64,000 nucleotides of DNA from an uncultured Mycoplasmatota bacterium. GTDB lineage: Bacteria > Bacillota_I > Bacilli_A > RF39 > UBA660. The first letter of the stretch is position 1. Each line of letters begins with the position of its first letter. The notes below the pieces were generated by a model. The model was not told the origin of the DNA, did no database searches, and saw only the letters and a program-made list of their open reading frames with translations. The position numbers were made by a program, and so were the translations under genes. The stretch lies in the NCBI GenBank assembly GCA_947649365.1, contig CANSRH010000004.1:1-64000 (forward strand), given 5' to 3'. Of the stretch, positions 1-7,996 are shown piece after piece.

Positions 1-1
1 T

Positions 2-1645
2 ACAGAAGAGAATTTATATCGAATTATTGGAGTCCTACCTACTCAATCAACTGAAAGTGGAGAATATAAAAATCGTGTAAAACTTATTAAAGAAACATCA
101 TGGTCAGGAAATGAAGTAGATAACGCAGAAAGCCAATATGCACCAAACAATAAAGGATATATGTGGGACAAAAGTACTCAAAATAAATGGGAAAATGGAT
201 CTTTACAAATGACTTTGAATACAGAATATTGGAGCAATATAAAACCTTACCAAAAATACATAGAAAATACAAAATGGTATTTAGGAGGCATAGATCATAC
301 CATCCAACAGACAAATTCAAGCAAAGACTTTTATAAACAAGAAAGAAGTAATACCAAAGGATATAGTGGGGGAGAAACAAGTTTTATAGGAAAAATAGGA
401 CTGATGTATCCAAGTGATTATGGTTATTCATTAGGATTAGAGAACGAAGAACAATCCATTTATCCTAATCGATTGAATTATATAAATAATTCATGGATAT
501 ATAGTGGAGAAAATAAATATCACGAATGGACAATTAGCCCAGAAGTAAGTAATGTTACCTCAAAGATAGCTTATGCATGGTATATAAATTTTGGAGGAGA
601 TTTAGTTCCAGAGCGAGTAAGTGCAACATCAATGTCATTAAGTGTTCGTCCAACCTTTTATTTAAAAGAAGACGTATTATACAAAAATGGAGAAGGAAGT
701 AAAGAAGATCCATACAGAATAAGAATAGAAGAACAAGAAAAAACAGATAATTTTAGTAATTATATAATAGCAAAAAGTGAAACAGAATCTTCTATAGAAA
801 TAATAAATCACGAAGAAACAGAGCAAACGCCAAGTTTAACAGATTATAGATATGTGGGAGCGAATCCAAATAATTATGTCTACTTTGGTTGTGAAGTAAA
901 TTGCACCGAAGAGAATTTATATCGAGTGATTGGAGTAATACCTACACAATCTAGTGAAAGCGGAGAATATGAAAATCGAGTAAAATTAATCAAAGCGAGC
1001 AATTGGAAAGGAAAAACTGCCAGTTCATCATCCCAAGCATCTAATGGATATGGATATTTTTGGACAACAACAGATTATACAAATAAATGGGAAAATAGTT
1101 CTACAAAAGGAGTGTTAAATGGAGAGTATTATAATGATTTGGGAGAATATAAATATTATATAGGTTTAGCCAAATGGTATTTAGGAGCACCACTTTATAG
1201 TGATAATAAAAATTATACTGTAAAAGATTTTTATACTCAAGAAAGGAGCACCACACAAGGCTATAGTAAAGGGGAAATTAATTATATAAGCAATGTAGGT
1301 TTAATGTATCCAAGTGATTTTGGTTATTCTATTACTGGAGGAAACAATGGAGAACTTTGGACTTCACAAGCCCAATATGGAAATAGAGTAGAATACCAAT
1401 ACAACTCATGGTTGTATAATTTAGAAAATAAATACTATGAATGGACTATATCTCCAGAAAAAGTATATTATTCAAATGCAGGAGCTTTTGCTTGGTATCT
1501 TAATTACGAAGGGTATTTTGTACAAGCAGCTACACATTATGGTTCTTATATATATGGAATACGTCCAACCTTTTATTTAAAAGAAGAAGTACAATATCAA
1601 AGTGGGGATGGAAGTATGGAGAATCCATATCAAATAGGCTTATGA
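2..1645 (+). CDS. repeat-built surface protein, 5' end outside the window
   Basis: The reading frame is open from base 2, so the start lies upstream. The visible part holds two tandem copies of a unit of about 270 residues. Each begins near TEENLYR and IGV, continues with WYLGG or WYLGA and an ERS segment, then GLMYPSD.GYS, EWTISPE and RPTFYLKE, and ends in a G.GS..PY tail. The copies are clearly homologous but diverged. Aromatic-, Asn- and Ser-rich composition and an extended beta-type pattern suggest an extracellular domain of a class often found in large surface proteins of uncultured gut Bacilli, frequently behind a pilin-like N-terminus that is not visible here. Function unknown. The TGA stop overlaps the ATG of the next gene, so the two are translationally coupled. 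Confidence 0.75.
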   Translation, partial: TEENLYRIIGVLPTQSTESGEYKNRVKLIKETSWSGNEVDNAESQYAPNNKGYMWDKSTQNKWENGSLQMTLNTEYWSNIKPYQKYIENTKWYLGGIDHTIQQTNSSKDFYKQERSNTKGYSGGETSFIGKIGLMYPSDYGYSLGLENEEQSIYPNRLNYINNSWIYSGENKYHEWTISPEVSNVTSKIAYAWYINFGGDLVPERVSATSMSLSVRPTFYLKEDVLYKNGEGSKEDPYRIRIEEQEKTDNFSNYIIAKSETESSIEIINHEETEQTPSLTDYRYVGANPNNYVYFGCEVNCTEENLYRVIGVIPTQSSESGEYENRVKLIKASNWKGKTASSSSQASNGYGYFWTTTDYTNKWENSSTKGVLNGEYYNDLGEYKYYIGLAKWYLGAPLYSDNKNYTVKDFYTQERSTTQGYSKGEINYISNVGLMYPSDFGYSITGGNNGELWTSQAQYGNRVEYQYNSWLYNLENKYYEWTISPEKVYYSNAGAFAWYLNYEGYFVQAATHYGSYIYGIRPTFYLKEEVQYQSGDGSMENPYQIGL

Positions 1646-1839
1646 TCAACTTAAAAGAAATAAGAAAAAGTAAAAAACTAACACAGAAAGAATTAGCTGA
1701 ATTTTTAGGAATCAAGCAACAACAATACCAAAGATATGAAAGTGGAAAAACCAAAATCCCTTTAGATACCTTAGAAAAAATAGTAGAAATATGCAATTAC
1801 AAGTTAATTATTATAAAAAATAGAAAAAAAGAAATTTAG
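1642..1839 (+). CDS. small Xre-family HTH regulator
   Basis: This 65-residue protein is almost entirely one helix-turn-helix domain of the Cro/CI (HTH_3) type. It shows the usual pattern LKEIRKSKKLTQKELAEFLG, then QQ.YQ.YE.G and a leucine-containing last helix. Its ATG lies inside the stop of the surface-protein gene (ATGA overlap), so it is the last gene of that operon and is closed by the terminator at 1846. A DNA-binding protein coupled to a surface protein suggests local autoregulation or phase-like control, but the target is unknown. Confidence 0.85.
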   Translation: MINLKEIRKSKKLTQKELAEFLGIKQQQYQRYESGKTKIPLDTLEKIVEICNYKLIIIKNRKKEI

Positions 1840-1845
1840 AATAGA

Positions 1846-1877
1846 AATGGTGTTTTGTCATAAGCACCATTTTTTTA
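1846..1877 (+). terminator. intrinsic terminator
   Basis: The stem AATGGTG/CACCATT (1846-1852 with 1865-1871) is followed by a run of T. It closes the surface protein/HTH operon. Confidence 0.85.
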
Positions 1878-1911
1878 TTGGCATAAAATAGACTAGAAAG
1901 GAAATGGTAGA

Positions 1912-2256
1912 ATGAAAACAAATCGTTGTATGGACAAAAGTATGTTTGAAACAAATACAACAGAAATGAGTATGGATATGAATACAGGAATGCCTAATAT
2001 GATGGGATGTAATTGCCCTAATCCACAAAATATGATGGGATGTGGATGTACTCCACAAAACATGATGTGTCCACCTATAATGGAATGTCCTCAAGTAAGA
2101 TGCTGTCATAGAGTCATCAATTACGAAGTACCACACATTATACCATGTCATACAAAAATGATTAATCATCACGTTTATAGACATACTTATCAACCATGTT
2201 TTAGTTATTCAGAAGAAGACGAATGTTCTGAAGTTTACGATCAAAAATGTTGCTAA
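1912..2256 (+). CDS. CotD-like Cys/Met/His-rich spore coat protein
   Basis: A 114-residue protein with no signal peptide. The N-terminal half is rich in Met, Cys, Asn and Pro, with two NMMGC motifs (NMMGCNC and NMMGCGC). The C-terminal half carries the feature I recognise from CotD-type coat proteins: a His-rich block with VPHI.PCHTKMINHH and Y.HTY, followed by Cys-rich ends. CotD of Bacillus is an inner spore-coat protein cross-linked through cysteines. The gene has a good ribosome site (GAAAGGAAATGG), stands alone between terminators, and is probably developmentally expressed. An alternative is a metal-binding Cys/His protein. The family call is by resemblance only. Confidence 0.6.
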   Translation: MKTNRCMDKSMFETNTTEMSMDMNTGMPNMMGCNCPNPQNMMGCGCTPQNMMCPPIMECPQVRCCHRVINYEVPHIIPCHTKMINHHVYRHTYQPCFSYSEEDECSEVYDQKCC

Positions 2257-2280
2257 AATCTCGATTTTCGAGATTTTTTT
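2255..2280 (+). terminator. intrinsic terminator
   Basis: The stem AAATCTCG/CGAGATTT with a TTTT loop leads into a seven-T run directly after the CotD-like gene. Confidence 0.85.
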
Positions 2281-2332
2281 AAGAAAAAACAATAATAAAT
2301 TTTTACAAAGCAGTAGTTATTTAAACTAGAAA

Positions 2333-2354
2333 GACCGAAAAAAGGTCATTTTTT
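2333..2354 (+). terminator. second short terminator-like hairpin
   Basis: The GACC/GGTC stem with an A-rich loop is followed by ATTTTTT. It lies 50 bases after the first terminator and just upstream of the -10-like TATAAT near 2382 that probably serves the next gene. Confidence 0.55.
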
Positions 2355-2407
2355 GTCTTTAATTGTCGAAAGAAAAATGATATAATGCTAACTAAGGTGA
2401 TAATAAA

Positions 2408-2743
2408 ATGCAAGACAAAGGATATACCATACCAGAATTAATCATAGTCATTATCGTTGTAGGAATTTTTTCTATTGTAGCCATTAACAAAGCAAGTTAT
2501 GCTTTTGTAGATACAGATACCATCGGAGAACAAACCGAACATTTAATATTAATAAAAAGTGCTTCTACCTATGCAAACACAATAAAAGAAGAATTGAAAA
2601 ACGAACCAATAAGATACATTTTAGGTAGTGATTTAGTAAATGCTGGATATTTAGTAGACGATGAGAATACTTATGCAAATGTGAAAATAAAAATAAATTA
2701 TAATGACACAACAGATCAAATTTCTGTAGAAATTTTAAAATAA
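2408..2743 (+). CDS. type IV pilin-like (pseudopilin) protein
   Basis: 111 residues. The N-terminus is a textbook class III prepilin signal: a short basic leader MQDKG, cleavage expected after Gly5, then YTIPELIIVIIVVGIFSIVA, with the conserved Glu five residues after the cleavage site and a long hydrophobic helix. The rest is a small soluble domain. Such proteins are processed by a prepilin peptidase (none seen here) and assembled in a pilus or competence pseudopilus. The gene has TAAGGTGATAATAAA before the ATG, and its stop is one base before the nuclease gene, so the two are probably cotranscribed. It is unrelated in sequence to the surface protein upstream. Confidence 0.75.
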   Translation: MQDKGYTIPELIIVIIVVGIFSIVAINKASYAFVDTDTIGEQTEHLILIKSASTYANTIKEELKNEPIRYILGSDLVNAGYLVDDENTYANVKIKINYNDTTDQISVEILK

Positions 2744-2744
2744 T

Positions 2745-4658
2745 ATGGCCATAACAAAAACAAACTTTATAAACTTTACAAGATGTCCTAGATATGCAGG
2801 ACTAGAAGAAATAAAAAAAGAAAAACTAGAAGCAGATATCAGTTTAGATAAATACAAAGAAGAAGAAAAACTAGAACAATTAAAAGAATTAGCAGATGGT
2901 ATGTTAGAAATAAATGAAGAAACAGGGGAAGAAACAGACTTAGTAGACAAAATAGATCGTCAGCTAGAAGCGATGATGGACTATTACAAAATTGTTGAAA
3001 AAGAAGCAGGAAGAATTAGTGAAACCACATTTGGAGGAAAATCAATCTATGCAGAAAAAACAAAAGACCAAGAATGTTTTGATTTTTCTATGCATGGCAT
3101 AAGATACATGTGTTACGTTGACATTTATAATGAAAGTGAAGACCATATACATATTATTGAAGTAAAAGCAACTACTAGTAAAAAATACATGGAAATGGTA
3201 GGAAATCATCCAAAAGGAGAAAAATATTCGATCTGGGAAAGAATAAACAATATTAACTATTTAAAAGGGGAGTTAGAAGGATACAACATAGAAACAGAAA
3301 TGCCTTTAAAAAAATACGAACAAAAAAAAGCAACCTTATTCGACCGCTTTCGTCTAGGAAGATATGTTTATGATTTAGCCATACAAAGATATTTTATTGA
3401 ACACGAGTACAAAAGTACACATACCGAAGAAAAATTAAAACATTTTCATTACTATTTAGGTGTATTAAATGCAGAATATATATTTGATGGAACCTATGAG
3501 GATGGAAAACCCATTTATAAAAAAGATGAAAATGAAAATGAACTAATTACCTTTTTTGATATGACAAAAGTTACAGAAGAATACCAAGAATGCATTGACA
3601 GAGATCGTGAAAAACTAGAAAGATATCTTCATGATTTAGATGTTTCAAGTTATCCTTTAGGGGAATATTGTGGTAACAAAAGCAAAGGAGGATGCAAATA
3701 TTTTAATCCGATATGCGGAAAAAAAATACCTTCTAAAAATTCTAGTTTAAATTATATCAACAATGCTGCAGGCTTTGTACGTGAAGATGGAACAAGAATC
3801 AAAGGATTAGAACTAATCAACGAAGGATATCTACGAATGTTAGACATTCCAGAAACATGGATAACAAAAAGAAAACACGAACTTCAAAGAGAATGTTTAG
3901 AATTTGATAAAGTATATGTAGACAAAGAAAAAATTGCTATGGGTTTAAAGCAAATTGAATATCCTATTTATCATTTAGACTTTGAAACCATGCCTTGTCC
4001 TGTTCCTAGATACAAAGGAGAATGGCCCTACATTCAATCTCCATTTGAATTTAGTTTGCACATTGAAAGAGAGCCAGGAGTATGTGACAAAGAAAAAGAC
4101 AACATTGTATTTTTAGCAAAAACACATGCGGATGAACGAGAAGAAATGATAAAAGCAATGCTTCAACATATGGATCCTGATAAAGGGACCTTATTCGCTC
4201 AAAATGTTCCTTTTGAAAAAGGAAGAATCAAGGAATTAGCGAAGATGTTTCCTCAATATAGAGAACCACTCATGAAGCTTTATGAAAGAGGATTCGATTT
4301 ATTATGGCTTGTCAATACCAATAAAAAAATGTATGAAGAATTAGGTTTTGACGAAGAAAGAGCAGCAACCTTTAACTTTTATGACAAACGTTTATCTGGT
4401 TCTTTTTCAATAAAAAAGACACTACCCGTATTTAGTGATTTACGTTATGACAACTTAGTAGTAAAAAATGGAACCGAAGCCATTGTAGAATATGCCAATT
4501 ACGAAAAGATGAGTAAAGAAGAATACGCATTAAAATACCAAGCTCTAATCATTTATTGTCAACAAGATACTTGGGCCATGGTAGAAATAGTAAAAGCTTT
4601 ACGAGAACTTGTAAAAGATATGTCAAAAAATGACGAAAAAGTTGTAATGTTTACATGA
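2745..4658 (+). CDS. Fe-S PD-(D/E)XK nuclease fused to DUF2779 exonuclease-like domain
   Basis: 637 residues. The N-terminal part resembles a Cas4/RecB-type nuclease: Cys near residue 14 (TRCPRY), an acidic strand plus IIEVKAT (the D...E.K core), and a later cysteine cluster YCGNKSKGGC..F.P.CG. Together these four cysteines match the pattern of iron-sulfur nucleases such as Cas4 and AddB. From about residue 400 a DUF2779 domain follows, with HLDFET near the start and YCQQDTWAMVEI near the end, as in DnaQ-like 3'-5' exonucleases. Proteins of this type occur widely in Mollicutes and related Bacilli and their role is not settled (DNA repair or defence). The ATG is one base after the pilin stop with only a weak ribosome site, implying coupling. 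Confidence 0.75.
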   Translation: MAITKTNFINFTRCPRYAGLEEIKKEKLEADISLDKYKEEEKLEQLKELADGMLEINEETGEETDLVDKIDRQLEAMMDYYKIVEKEAGRISETTFGGKSIYAEKTKDQECFDFSMHGIRYMCYVDIYNESEDHIHIIEVKATTSKKYMEMVGNHPKGEKYSIWERINNINYLKGELEGYNIETEMPLKKYEQKKATLFDRFRLGRYVYDLAIQRYFIEHEYKSTHTEEKLKHFHYYLGVLNAEYIFDGTYEDGKPIYKKDENENELITFFDMTKVTEEYQECIDRDREKLERYLHDLDVSSYPLGEYCGNKSKGGCKYFNPICGKKIPSKNSSLNYINNAAGFVREDGTRIKGLELINEGYLRMLDIPETWITKRKHELQRECLEFDKVYVDKEKIAMGLKQIEYPIYHLDFETMPCPVPRYKGEWPYIQSPFEFSLHIEREPGVCDKEKDNIVFLAKTHADEREEMIKAMLQHMDPDKGTLFAQNVPFEKGRIKELAKMFPQYREPLMKLYERGFDLLWLVNTNKKMYEELGFDEERAATFNFYDKRLSGSFSIKKTLPVFSDLRYDNLVVKNGTEAIVEYANYEKMSKEEYALKYQALIIYCQQDTWAMVEIVKALRELVKDMSKNDEKVVMFT

Positions 4659-4695
4659 TATTTAGTATGATAGTATTGTAAGGACGTGATTGATT

Positions 4696-4902
4696 ATGCT
4701 ATATCCATCAATAGATAGACTATTAAATATTGTAGATTCAAAATACAAATTAGTACATGTTGCTTCTATTAGAAGTAAACAAATGTCTGAAAATGATCAT
4801 TATCAAATGAAAGAAAACGAATACTATAACAAAAAAGAGTTGGGAAGAGCATTAGAAGAAGTAGAAAAAGGTTTAATTACATTGAAAGAAAAAGAAATGT
4901 AA
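4696..4902 (+). CDS. rpoZ: RNA polymerase omega subunit
   Basis: 68 residues from the ATG at 4696. It begins LYPSIDRLLNIVDSKYKLVH, the characteristic omega N-terminus (YPSID.LL...DSKY.LV), followed by an Ala/Ser-x-x-Arg-x-x-x-Met segment and NKKELGRALEEVEKG, equivalent to the conserved KPV..AL.EI.....I region. The omega subunit stabilises the beta' subunit of RNA polymerase. An in-frame TTG at 4690 sits closer to the AAGGA motif at 4680 and could be the true start, adding two residues. The gene follows the DUF2779 nuclease and precedes tRNA-Ala. In many Bacillota rpoZ lies with gmk and priA, which is not the case here. Confidence 0.85.
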   Translation: MLYPSIDRLLNIVDSKYKLVHVASIRSKQMSENDHYQMKENEYYNKKELGRALEEVEKGLITLKEKEM

Positions 4903-4928
4903 ATTTTAAAACTTTTCTAAAAAAGTAC

Positions 4929-4957
4929 TTGCGAAACCAAAAAGGTTATGATATTAT
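4929..4957 (+). promoter_or_regulatory. promoter of tRNA-Ala
   Basis: The -35 TTGCGA (4929-4934), a 17-base spacer and the -10 TATTAT (4952-4957) end 14 bases before the tRNA. Confidence 0.6.
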
Positions 4958-4971
4958 AATCTTGTTCTTTT

Positions 4972-5048
4972 GGGGAATTAGCTCAGCTGGCTAGAGCACC
5001 ACGTTTGCACCGTGGGGGTCAAGGGTTCGAATCCCTTATTCTCCACCA
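4972..5048 (+). tRNA. tRNA-Ala (anticodon TGC), CCA encoded
   Basis: All arms fold. The acceptor GGGGAAT pairs with ATTCTCC, the anticodon stem CCACG/CGTGG has loop TTTGCAC giving anticodon TGC, and the T arm has the GTTCGAAT loop. The discriminator A and CCA are encoded. Its last 16 bases (5033-5048) are the attachment core of the integrated element, so the tRNA remains intact after integration. Confidence 0.97.
5033..5048 (+). repeat. left attachment core (tRNA side) of the integrated element
   Basis: The 16 bases CCCTTATTCTCCACCA, forming the 3' end of tRNA-Ala, recur exactly at 12267-12282 in the same orientation. An integrase gene starts 120 bases inside. This is the usual arrangement for tyrosine integrases that target tRNA 3' ends. 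Confidence 0.9.
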
Positions 5049-5059
5049 ATTTTAAGAAT

Positions 5060-5085
5060 AAAGCCTTTAAATAAGGGCTTTTTTT
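5060..5085 (+). terminator. terminator after tRNA-Ala
   Basis: The AAAGCC/GGCTTT stem is followed by a T run. It is just inside the element's left end and probably ends tRNA transcription. On the opposite strand it faces the integrase operon. Confidence 0.7.
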
Positions 5086-5167
5086 AATGTTTTAATAATA
5101 TTTATGTCTTATTTATGTCTTATTTTTGACAAAAAAAAATTAAAGTGATATAAAATCACCTTAATTT

Positions 5168-6259
5168 TTAAAGATTTTTTAATGAATCCGCAATGGTTTC
5201 TAATTCATTTTTATACATGTGAGAATAAGTATTTAATGTTGTAGCAATATCTCCATGTCCTAAGTATTTTGCTATTAATGTAATACTTGCACCTTTATTG
5301 ATTAAAAGGGAAGCACAACTATGCCTAAAATCATGTATTCTAATTTGTTTTATCTCGGCTAGTTTACAATTCTTATTTTTATGATTTTGTATTGTTGTCG
5401 TAGACAAAGGATTTACATTGCCAAATACAAACCATTCTTTGGAAAAATTATAAATATTCATAGAACGATTATACATACTTTTTAAATCATTAATTAAAGT
5501 TTCATTTTTAATTATTAATTTTCGATAACTTGCTTTTGTTTTAGGAGTTAATATTTTGTATTTTATCCCTTTTATTTTAGTTGTTAAATTTTTATTTATA
5601 TTGAGTTCTCCAGAATCGAACTTAATATCATTCCAAGTTAAGGCTAATGCTTCACCTTGCCTTAGACCACAAAAATATAAAAGTTCAAAAAAAGTTTTAT
5701 AAACTAAATTCTTTTCTTGCACTATAAATTTTTTAAATTCTTCATACGTGAAAAATAACATCTCTTCTTTTAATTCGTTTGGATCAGTAAAGTTAACCAT
5801 TTTATGTAAAACTGAATTTAAAGCATTAATATTAAAATATTTTATAGCATAATTTAAAACGGTTCGTAAATTTTTATAAATGTTATTCTTGTAAATCGTT
5901 GATAATGATTTTTTGTTTAATTCTAATTTCCATTGGTTAAAATGACTATTATTAAATTCAGAAACATTAATATTAAATAAACTTATATAATATTTTTCCT
6001 TTTTCTTTATGCTCTCAAAAGAGGTAATCTTTACTTTATCTTTTTTAAAATCTAAAAAACTTAACCATAATTCTTTAAAAGTAAGATTATTCGTAAAATC
6101 ATTATTTTTGATTTTATTAACAAATTCTATTTCAGCCGTCTGTGCCTCTTTTTTTAAATCATAAAATTTAGAATTTTTTTGTTTTGTATTCCCTTGTAAA
6201 TCTTTATAATAAACACGAAATTGCCATTTTTTTGTGTTTTTGTTTTGATATATTGCCAT
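5168..6259 (-). CDS. int: tyrosine site-specific integrase
   Basis: 363 residues. The N-terminal 60 residues form an AP2-like arm-type DNA-binding domain (a strand ending WQFRVYYKD). A SAM-like core-binding domain follows. The catalytic domain shows Arg in YFCGLRQGEAL, the HDFRHSCAS box (H-x-x-R) and GHGDIATTLNTYSHM containing the second His and the nucleophilic Tyr. All key residues are present, as is normal for Tn916/phage-type integrases of about 380 residues. It catalyses recombination between the tRNA-Ala 3' end and the circular element. The ribosome site GAAAGGAAA precedes the ATG. It is last in the minus-strand operon, 18 bases after the relaxase gene. Confidence 0.95.
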   Translation of the reverse strand: MAIYQNKNTKKWQFRVYYKDLQGNTKQKNSKFYDLKKEAQTAEIEFVNKIKNNDFTNNLTFKELWLSFLDFKKDKVKITSFESIKKKEKYYISLFNINVSEFNNSHFNQWKLELNKKSLSTIYKNNIYKNLRTVLNYAIKYFNINALNSVLHKMVNFTDPNELKEEMLFFTYEEFKKFIVQEKNLVYKTFFELLYFCGLRQGEALALTWNDIKFDSGELNINKNLTTKIKGIKYKILTPKTKASYRKLIIKNETLINDLKSMYNRSMNIYNFSKEWFVFGNVNPLSTTTIQNHKNKNCKLAEIKQIRIHDFRHSCASLLINKGASITLIAKYLGHGDIATTLNTYSHMYKNELETIADSLKNL

Positions 6260-6277
6260 AATTTAATTATTTCCTTT

Positions 6278-7690
6278 CTATATTCCTATTTCATAATCTT
6301 TTTTCTCTTTTTCTTTATTTTTCCCATAGTCGTAATTATCATTAATAATAGAATCGGCTAAATCTTCGTAATCTTCTACATATTTTTTAGGTTCTCTTTT
6401 TAAAACTTTATCAATAGCATTACACATTTTGTTAAATAATTTTTTCCATTTTTCTTTTTCTTTATTAAATTTGATTTCTAAAGTGTTAACTAATTCTTTT
6501 AATTTACTATTTTCTTTTTTTAAATTTTTGATAGTTGATTTTTGTTCCTTAATTAAATTATCTCTTTTGATTAATTCCTTATTATTTTTAAAACTATCAT
6601 TTTCAGTAGTTAGTTTTTGAATAGCCATATCTTTTGTTTCAATTTCACTTTGTTGTAAGACATTAATTTGTTCTAAATTTTTTGAATAATCTATCATTTT
6701 TTGAATATCGTTTGAGTTATAACCTACAATAGATTTCTTAGGATTTAATACCTCTTTATTTGTTGATTTAGTAGCCTCTACAAGACTATTTTTAGAATTT
6801 TCAAGTATTTGTATTGTATCTCTTTTTTCTTGCTTTAAAGCCTCTAATTCGGCTTTATTTTCTTCTATTTCATATTCAAGTTTGGTCTTATGTTCGACAT
6901 GAGAACCAATATTGCCTCTATCTAAATTAAAACCTCGTTCAGTGATAAATTTGTTAAAGGAATCTTGTAGTTTTGCATAAGAATTTTGTCCACCTTTATC
7001 TTTCCAAAATTGGTCATTGTTTAATAATTTTCCTTTTACTTTTTCATAAACAATTTTGCCATTGTTATCTCGTAGTAGTTTAGGAACAAGTGTAATTTCT
7101 CCTTTTTTATTTTTGGTTTCTTCTTTTACTACATTTCCATTTTTATCTTTTACATAACATTTTCGATTAACCTCATTAACGATAGGTAGAAAATAGGCTT
7201 GTAGGTGAGGAGTATCTTCGTCATAATGAATTTGTGCAAGAATTATATTTTCTTCTCCAACAAATTCTTTTAGATAATCCATACAAGAGTCGAAAAAATA
7301 GGTTACGGCTTGTGGTATATCTTCTTTGGATTTAATGTAAGGGACTTTTACAATTTGTCCTTTTTTATCTCCTGTTTGATAAACTCTACCACTATCAATA
7401 AATTTCATTCCTAAAGTCTCAAAAAATTCACAACCACTTGTGAATGTAACACCATTCAGTAAATTGGTGTTCGGTTTATTTAGATATTCTATATTTCTAT
7501 TTTTTAAAGTTTGTTTTACCTCTTGGTATAAATTTCTTTCGCTCATTGATACATATTCAACATTAAATTTTTTTCTTTCTTTGTCATAATTTCCTGTGCC
7601 TTTTCTATCTTTCATTTCAACACCGACATTATATAAATCTTTTTGTTTAAATTTGTTTTCTATTCTTAATACTTGTTTGCCATCGTACAT
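6278..7690 (-). CDS. mob: MobV-family relaxase (plasmid mobilisation/recombination protein)
   Basis: 470 residues. The N-terminal half is a relaxase of the Pre/Mob (MobV) family. A motif resembling the usual N-terminal one lies near residues 28-45, and the metal-binding motif reads HYDEDTPHLQAYFLP at about residue 155, against H.DE.TPH.H in typical members. The final His of that triad is Gln here. The C-terminal third is a long Lys/Glu-rich coiled coil, as usual for the family. The protein would nick oriT and pilot single-stranded DNA into a helper conjugation pore. It has a strong GGGGGAA site. The probable oriT is the hairpin region directly upstream (7691-7996). Confidence 0.9.
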   Translation of the reverse strand: MYDGKQVLRIENKFKQKDLYNVGVEMKDRKGTGNYDKERKKFNVEYVSMSERNLYQEVKQTLKNRNIEYLNKPNTNLLNGVTFTSGCEFFETLGMKFIDSGRVYQTGDKKGQIVKVPYIKSKEDIPQAVTYFFDSCMDYLKEFVGEENIILAQIHYDEDTPHLQAYFLPIVNEVNRKCYVKDKNGNVVKEETKNKKGEITLVPKLLRDNNGKIVYEKVKGKLLNNDQFWKDKGGQNSYAKLQDSFNKFITERGFNLDRGNIGSHVEHKTKLEYEIEENKAELEALKQEKRDTIQILENSKNSLVEATKSTNKEVLNPKKSIVGYNSNDIQKMIDYSKNLEQINVLQQSEIETKDMAIQKLTTENDSFKNNKELIKRDNLIKEQKSTIKNLKKENSKLKELVNTLEIKFNKEKEKWKKLFNKMCNAIDKVLKREPKKYVEDYEDLADSIINDNYDYGKNKEKEKKDYEIGI

Positions 7691-7743
7691 TTAATTCCCC
7701 CTTTGCTTGGCTTCGTTAGTATAAAAAGGTCTTTTAGACCTAT

Positions 7744-7920
7744 CTCACTAGGGCATAGCCCATTATCGTGAGTTTAGAGAAATATCCCTAAAAACCCTTT
7801 GCTTGTTTTGCACAATTGCCTAAACTTTCGTAAAGGCAAAAGTTTCAAACAAGTAAAAATAAGTATCATTCCGACACTTATTTTTAAGGAAATTATAAAA
7901 GGGTAGTGCCTTTTATAATT
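7744..7920. other. hairpin-rich region, candidate oriT/replication origin
   Basis: The 306 bases between relaxase and RepA genes hold no ORF but several inverted repeats. GGTCT/AGACC lies at 7728-7740. A nested pair follows, with CTCAC/GTGAG (7744-7748, 7768-7772) enclosing GGGC/GCCC. Next are TTGCCT/AGGCAA and AATAAGT/ACTTATT. Last is a perfect 12-bp stem, AATTATAAAAGG at 7891-7902 with CCTTTTATAATT at 7909-7920. MobV relaxases usually act on an oriT just upstream of their gene, and RepA-type initiators need an origin nearby. Which hairpin does what cannot be told from sequence alone. Confidence 0.5.
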
Positions 7921-7996
7921 GTAAAAATATTCACTATCGCCAATTTCATTTTCTTACGAAAACAAAACTTGCCTCGTTCATTTTTTACTATAAAAA

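Noticed and set aside
87..380. 97-residue minus-strand ORF at the window start
   Set aside because: It lies wholly opposite the repeat surface protein and is hydrophobic only because of A-rich coding on the plus strand.
5060..5085. Treating the terminator after tRNA-Ala as the original chromosomal one
   Set aside because: It lies inside the left repeat, on the element side. The original terminator is more likely the hairpin after the right repeat at 12328.
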